Shown here: piece by piece, positions 32,455-37,019 of the stretch | How the letters are laid out: each line of letters begins with the position of its first letter | Numbering within the stretch: position 1 is the stretch's first letter | Assembly (NCBI GenBank): GCA_001179505.1 | Contig: CDMY01000821.1 | Coordinates: 1-37,019, forward strand | DNA: 37,019 bases | Direction of reading: 5' to 3' | Origin: Vitrella brassicaformis | Taxonomy: Eukaryota > Sar > Vitrellaceae | Made by a program: the position numbers and the translations under genes | Notes under the pieces: model-generated | What the model saw: the letters and a program-made list of their open reading frames with translations, nothing else | The model's database searches: none | Told to the model about the DNA's origin: nothing

Positions 32455-35400
32455 ATGGGAGGCGGCGTTTTTTCTGTGCTTCTGGCGCTAACGTTGGTGG
32501 TCACACACGTCAGAGCGTCTTCAACAAGCGAGGTCATCGAACGGAAAGGTGAGGAGGACGAGGTGGCCCAGCGCGTCAGGTGCTGCAGACCTTCGCACTT
32601 CAGTTAGCAGTTTTCCGAGTGTGGTTGGGGAGGGCCATGACGAGCTCCCAGATGTATTCAGCGGTCAGCCCATTTGCACCACAGGGCCCTGTGCGTTGGT
32701 GGATGGTCGATGCATTGATTGGGTTTCAGGTTCCTTCCTCGCCGCTGACAGAGAGGTTCTCTACCTCTTCGTCAAAAGCGAGGTACTTACTGTAGGAATG
32801 AATGCATTTCTCAATAGGAATCCACGATTCATTCGCTCAGCGTCCTATGGAGACATCGCCGCCCGTCATAGTGTGGTTTGGTCCTCGTCCGTCATGCAGC
32901 GCCAGCGCTCTACACGCCGCCTTCAACGCACTCGGGCCTCTGCAACTCACATTCTCGCCCAACACACGGCCTACGCTGCAGTCCAACACACACAGCTGGC
33001 ACAAGGCCGCCCATCTTCTCTTTGTCGACTTCTCGGCACCACTACACGGCTCTCGGGACGGCCGGGACACATCAGTGAGGCGGTCTTTCGCCCAGTTCTA
33101 CGTGCCGTTCTCGAGGAAGCACTTGACGGACGGGGCTGCCTTCGGTCCTGCTTGTTTGTTCTTTGCTGGTGAGGGGTCCTCGAGTCACGAGATCGTGATT
33201 GCCGCCGCTCACATGAAGATATACTATCCAGCGTCCAAGGTCTGCGGCATCATCCTGGGTGTGTGAGGCTGGGCTGGCTGAACAAAGAGGCTGGACAAGG
33301 ACCAAAGCCCCAGCCAGCCAGACAGACAGACAGACAGACAGAGTCGCTCTGTTGGCTCACTGTTGGTGCCTTGCCTGCAGGTAATGGATGGCTGATTCCT
33401 TCGGTCCAGCTGTACGCACAGGCCCTGACGGCTCATTCAAGAGGTCACGTCACTCACCGGCATGGATCGAGTGAATCGATCTTCTCGATGTATCCTCTTC
33501 TGCTCCTCCTCCCTCCCTCCCTGTCTGCCTGTTGTCTCTGTCTGCCTGTTGTCTCTGTCTGTTGTCTCAGGTCTGATGTCGTATCGCGCCTCGCAGTATC
33601 TCCAGTGGCTGTGGACACGCAATTGTGCGCCCTTCTTCTCATCCATAGACCAGCAGACAGACCCTGACGACGATCACACCACCACCGACCCACGCAACAC
33701 CCTGGAGTCCTTCGCCGCGTCTATGCGGCCCATGCCCCATGACCACCCCTGTCAGGCCATCCTGGCCGACATCGTCAAAGGCACCGATTTCGCCGTGGAG
33801 CCATTCAACCTGACGGCACTGCAGCCGCTGCGTATGTCTCGGGCGCCGACCGATGCTGGGAGGGGGAGTGACATGTGGGAGTGGCGTGTGGACGCCAGGA
33901 CCAACAGTGACAACATGGACATGTGGGACTTTATCTACTCTCACGACATGATGAAGGCACTCGGCAGACTGCACACCATAGAGACGGGGGCCACAAAGCG
34001 GTAAAAGATACATAGAGACGGACAGATGAGGCACGTTGTCCGTTCCGTGTGTCGACCAGGGGATGGTCGACGGCGCACATGACGTGCCGCACGTCGGTCG
34101 ACACTCTTCGGCCGGCCTACCTGTCATCACTGCTGCCCCTCCTCCCTCCCCTTGCCGCATCGCTGTCCCATGGAGTGCTGCTCTATCACGGCACGGAGAG
34201 CCTCGTGAATGGTGTAGAGGGGGCCGACCTCGCAATCACGCGGCTGTTTCCCCACCTTGCCAGTGTCCAAAGGGCCGCCTGGCAAGTTCAGGGTGAGGTG
34301 AGCGGAGGGGAATGGCAACAAAGAACATGCGCCGTTGGCTGTGCTGTCTGTCTGTCTTGCAGGTGTGATAGCTGGGTATTCTCAGTCGAGTGTGTTGGGT
34401 GAGGTGGCGGGCCACCCCTCATGGGTCCACTATGTCGTCATGCCGGGCGTCTCCCACTCACCCACCACCGACAGGCCCCGCGAAATGCTCGACCTGCTTG
34501 GCAAGTTTATCAGAGGTGATATAGGTACACAGACACACCGACGTCACATAACACATGCACACCCATCCACAGAATACACAGATTGGTTCATGGCCGCCTG
34601 TCTCTCATTTCGTATCAGGAAATGCGTTGGGTCCGCCTGTCGAGTCGTCGGTGCCTTTGGAGTTTGCCATGTCGGCTCCCCCGCCATTCAAATATGGCAC
34701 ACACGCTGTCAGCACACAACACACACCGACGCAGACAAAGCGGAGCGACGGGACCACCTACCGACTATGGGAGATATCATCCAGCGGGCGACTCGTCTGT
34801 GTGGTATCTTGGTTGTTTCTGTAGGGCATGTGTCCATCCTCTGTTGGCGGGCCGCCGTATCTGATCGTCGTGTGTGTCTTCGGAGTCTTGATTGGAGCGA
34901 CGCTCGCCATCTTCTTATTCGCCATGTAAGCTGACGACCGGAGTCGTGTGTCTTGCATTGTGTGCGGCATATGTATGCAAATGCAGCCTGCACAGACCCG
35001 TCAGTGTCCGATCGCTGTCGCCTCGTTTTCTTGACAGACGGACACGGTAAAGCAGGCAGGCAGGCAGGGAAAGATCCGTCGTGTCTCTCTAGCTGTCTCT
35101 TGGATACCTGTCTGTCTCTCTGTCTGTGTGTGTCCATCGCGCGATAGCAGGGACTGCCCCAGCGTCCCGCGTCACTCGTCAGTCCACAAGCCAGCGAAGC
35201 TCACCCGGCCCCCTCCGCCCCGCACCATCACTGAGATGACCGCTGACATCCGTACGTCCACCCCCTCTATCACCACGCAGCCCCCACGGGCAGGTGGGTC
35301 GCAGGGCGGCCGGCGGCTCGTGCCGCCACCACCACCCCCGCCCGCCAAGCATGCCAGAACAAATGAGGTCAGCTGACAAGCACGGAGGGGTGAGCATCAA

Positions 35401-35522
35401 TCAGCTGGGGACTGCCTGATTGATTCGGTTGTGATGGTGTTTGTTTTGTTCAGTGTGGTGTGGATGTGGGCATGACGGAGCGACTGCTGCAGGAAGAACC
35501 AAGGCACGAGGTCATGACATGA
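32455..35522 (+). CDS. Membrane-anchored serine-carboxypeptidase-like (S10) protein, probably inactive
   Basis: Twelve exons: 32455-32548, 32604-32782, 32841-33258, 33381-33443, 33571-34000, 34060-34292, 34363-34524, 34619-34707, 34825-34925, 35038-35046, 35151-35367, 35454-35522; about 687 residues. Signal peptide 1-21 (GGGVFSVLLALTLVVTHVRA). S10 landmarks are present but worn: VIVWFGPRPSCSASAL for WLNGGPGCSS, NTHSWHKAAHLLFVDFSAP for NPYSWNxxANxLFxDQP, and GNGWLIPSVQ. The nucleophile box reads AGEGSS, with Gly203 where GESY has Ser. The Asp box reads YHGTESLVN with Ser442 at the Asp place. The His504 box, PGVSHSPTTDRP, is kept. Near the end there is one membrane helix (YLIVVCVFGVLIGATLAIFL), a stop-transfer RTRR and a proline-rich cytosolic tail, so the topology is Kex1-like. 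Exon 8's donor (GTCAGC) was chosen over one implying a 21-base intron. Confidence 0.72.
35038..35046 (+). other. 9-base micro-exon in the S10-like gene
   Basis: ACGGACACG lies between TTGACAG and GTAAAG. It encodes IRTR with its neighbours, directly after the membrane helix, where a basic stop-transfer patch is expected. Confidence 0.6.
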
Positions 35523-36220
35523 ATGACCATGTGAGTCTCCATTCTCACATACATACTTACATGTGTATCATGGATGGGATGGGATGGGTAGGGCGAGAGT
35601 TGCACGGCATGATCGATGGGACGGACGGGCAGCGACCGTACCCTGACCTCACTCGTTTTCGGTATAGATGTCAGTCACATATCGGTTGAGTGAGTGAGAA
35701 CACTGTCTGTCCTCAGTTCGTCACACAGCATAACACAACACAACACAACACAGCACTGTGTGTATGTGTGTCCTTCGAGTGAGTCAGTGATCAATCGACC
35801 GACAGACAGACAGACAGACAGATATTCTTTCACTGACAGACTGTCACATACATGGAATGGACGGCTGAAGCAGCCAGGCAGGAGCTTTAAACGCCCTCTA
35901 GCTCGTAATTGGCACACCACACCACACCACACCCATTTCCTCATTCTGTGAGGAAAAATTACCCCCCTCTCGCTGGCTGCGCTGCCTGGCCTTCATGAAG
36001 TCCCCCACCCTCTGCAAAGCATTGCACGCAAACTGCCATTGCGCCCCCACTCCATCCCCCACACGCCCCCACTCCATCCCCCACACCACAGCAGCCTTAG
36101 TGACTCTGTGTGCAGGCACCGCCCGCGGCACTTGCTTTGTGAACGTACTCACAGTGAAGACAGGCGGGCAGCCCACAACGACAGACAGGGAGGGGGCAGA
36201 GTAGCTGGCCATCTATCTGT
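35523..36220. other. Convergent spacer with short repeats
   Basis: It lies between the S10-like and Psb27-like stop codons. It contains ACACA and CAGACAGA runs and a tandem duplication near 36045-36087. A leftward open frame across 35898-36212 has no recognisable motif and no splice support, so it was not called. Confidence 0.5.
36045..36087. repeat. Tandem copy of a 22-base GC-rich unit
   Basis: The unit CCCCCACTCCATCCCCCACA, plus two bases, occurs twice in a row in noncoding sequence. Confidence 0.8.
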
Positions 36221-36966
36221 CTATCTGCCACGGTTCAGGTCACGCTCGATCATTGCGAACTCCTGCAGTCAGCCAAAGACACGAACAAGGGCTGTGAGTG
36301 AGCGAGTGAGTGTGTGTGTCAGTGTGGGGTGTGGAAGTGCGTGACGTGCCTGCATGAGCCTCTTTCGCCGTTTCTCAGGCAGCGGCACCTTGTAGCCGTA
36401 CGACTGGTAGTGACCTGCATCCATACCATACACGCACCAAACACAGCACAGCCGATGACAGACAGAGGGAATGGATGGAATACAACACACTCAAAGCTCT
36501 GGGTCAGCCACCCATCCCTCCCTCCCTGGCTGGCTGGCTGATGGACCGACCGGCCATGACATTGATGGCCGTGTACATGTTGGAGAAGGACGTACGACCA
36601 CTCACAGCGCTGAACCACACGAGAGCCAACCACACACACAATACAGCCAATGGGGCGACCCTCCCCTGGTCAATGCATTCCTTCACTTCACTGCGCTGTC
36701 TGTCTGTCTGTCTGTCTGTGTGTCTGACTTGAATCTTCTGTAATATGAGAAGAAGTCGGTCATTTCCTTCTTGAGGCCCTCGTTGATGAGCTCCATGTCG
36801 GGGTCCCCCTTGACCTGCAGCGTCGCGTACTTCATGTGGTTCAACACCTGACGCGCGTCGTCCTTGTAGTTCTTCTTAGATATCCCGAACTCAGACACCT
36901 CCGGCTTCGGACCCTTCTCGTACACGGGCACAGCCGGCGGCGGGGCCACCGGGGCGGCTGCCTCCT
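36221..36966 (-). CDS. psb27: Psb27-like photosystem II assembly protein, 5' part missing
   Basis: Four exons are visible, read leftward: 36966-36729, 36609-36551, 36414-36350, 36262-36221. The first begins at an AG acceptor in the middle of a codon, so upstream exons with the plastid leader lie beyond the window. Psb27 is a thylakoid-lumen protein that binds CP43 during assembly and repair of photosystem II. The four-helix family features are clear: SKKNYKDDARQVLNHM, MTDFFSYYRRF, SFSNMYTAINVMAGHYQSYG, PLPEKRRKRLMQEF and a closing RDLNRGR. An Ala/Pro-rich stretch (APPPAVPV) before the domain may be the mature N-terminus or linker. The third intron has a GC donor (CAG then GCACGT). The reading frame and family alignment across it leave no good GT alternative. 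Confidence 0.85.
36263..36349 (-). other. GC-AG intron in the Psb27-like gene
   Basis: Donor CAG followed by GCACGT, acceptor CTGCAG. The splice joins RLMQ to EFAMIERDL, matching the family. The only nearby GT (GTCACG) gives the wrong phase. Confidence 0.7.
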
Positions 36967-36998
36967 CTGAATATACCGAATCAATCAGCCAGCCACAG

Positions 36999-37015
36999 GG
37001 GGGGGGGGGGGGGCC
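36999..37015. other. Poly-G run at the window end
   Basis: About sixteen G residues, just 50 bases beyond the last exon and close to the end of the supplied sequence. It may be real or an assembly or sequencing artefact. Confidence 0.6.
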
Positions 37016-37019
37016 AAAA

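Noticed and set aside
34804-34824. A possible 21-base intron (GTATCTTGGTTGTTTCTGTAG) in the S10-like gene
   Set aside because: The frame would fit, but no other intron in the window is nearly so short. A GTCAGC donor at 34708 gives a normal 117-base intron with the same phase.
35898-36212. Leftward open frame of about 104 codons between the S10-like and Psb27-like genes
   Set aside because: No motif, no supported splice sites, and it crosses a tandem repeat. It is more likely chance coding in GC-rich 3' sequence.

Overview
The window is nuclear DNA from a photosynthetic, intron-rich eukaryote. Nearly every recognisable protein is split into short exons. The introns are roughly 50-200 bases, with GT donors (often GTACGT, GTGAGT or GTAAGT) and AG acceptors that frequently follow long TG runs. 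A sedoheptulose-1,7-bisphosphatase with a signal-peptide-plus-transit-peptide leader and a Psb27-like photosystem II protein point to a plastid reached through the secretory route, i.e. a secondary plastid. TTTAGGG-type repeats, dense simple repeats and the gene set fit an alveolate alga of the chromerid type (Vitrella-like). That assignment is inference. All splice models below were built by hand from reading-frame phase, splice dinucleotides and family similarity.

Layout. 164-1021 (-): low-complexity basic protein. 1125-3577 (+): BRO1-domain protein of the BROX/ALIX family, 11 exons. 3578-4922: simple repeats. 4923-8882 (-): KH-domain protein resembling the FMR1/FXR family, 10 exons. 8883-10203: spacer. 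10204-12074 (-): plastid SBPase, 7 exons. 12229-17816 (+): protein kinase with a long C-terminal region, 24 exons including 10- and 14-base exons. 17817-18659: spacer. 18660-25614 (-): very large FtsX/MacB-type permease, 30 exons. 25775-25872: telomere-like repeats with an inverted repeat. 25888-29094 (+): eIF2B epsilon-like protein lacking a recognisable beta-helix domain, 15 exons. 29450-30717 (-): glycolipid transfer protein, 7 exons. 31108-32262 (+): mitochondrial ribosomal protein uL11m, 7 exons. 32455-35522 (+): membrane-anchored serine-carboxypeptidase-like (S10) protein with apparently lost catalytic residues, 12 exons. 36221-36966 (-): Psb27-like protein, cut by the window end.

The genes are not an operon and serve unrelated jobs: ESCRT/endosome function, RNA binding, Calvin cycle, signalling, membrane transport, translation initiation, lipid transfer, mitochondrial translation, secretory pathway and photosystem II assembly. 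The organisational theme is compact divergent pairs. Start codons lie 103, 154, 273 and 390 bases apart in four head-to-head pairs, implying shared promoter regions. The most unusual items are the telomere-repeat inverted repeat sitting in one such promoter just before a translation-initiation gene, the FMR1/FXR-like protein in an alga, the domain-reduced eIF2B epsilon, the pseudo-carboxypeptidase, the micro-exons and two GC-AG introns.
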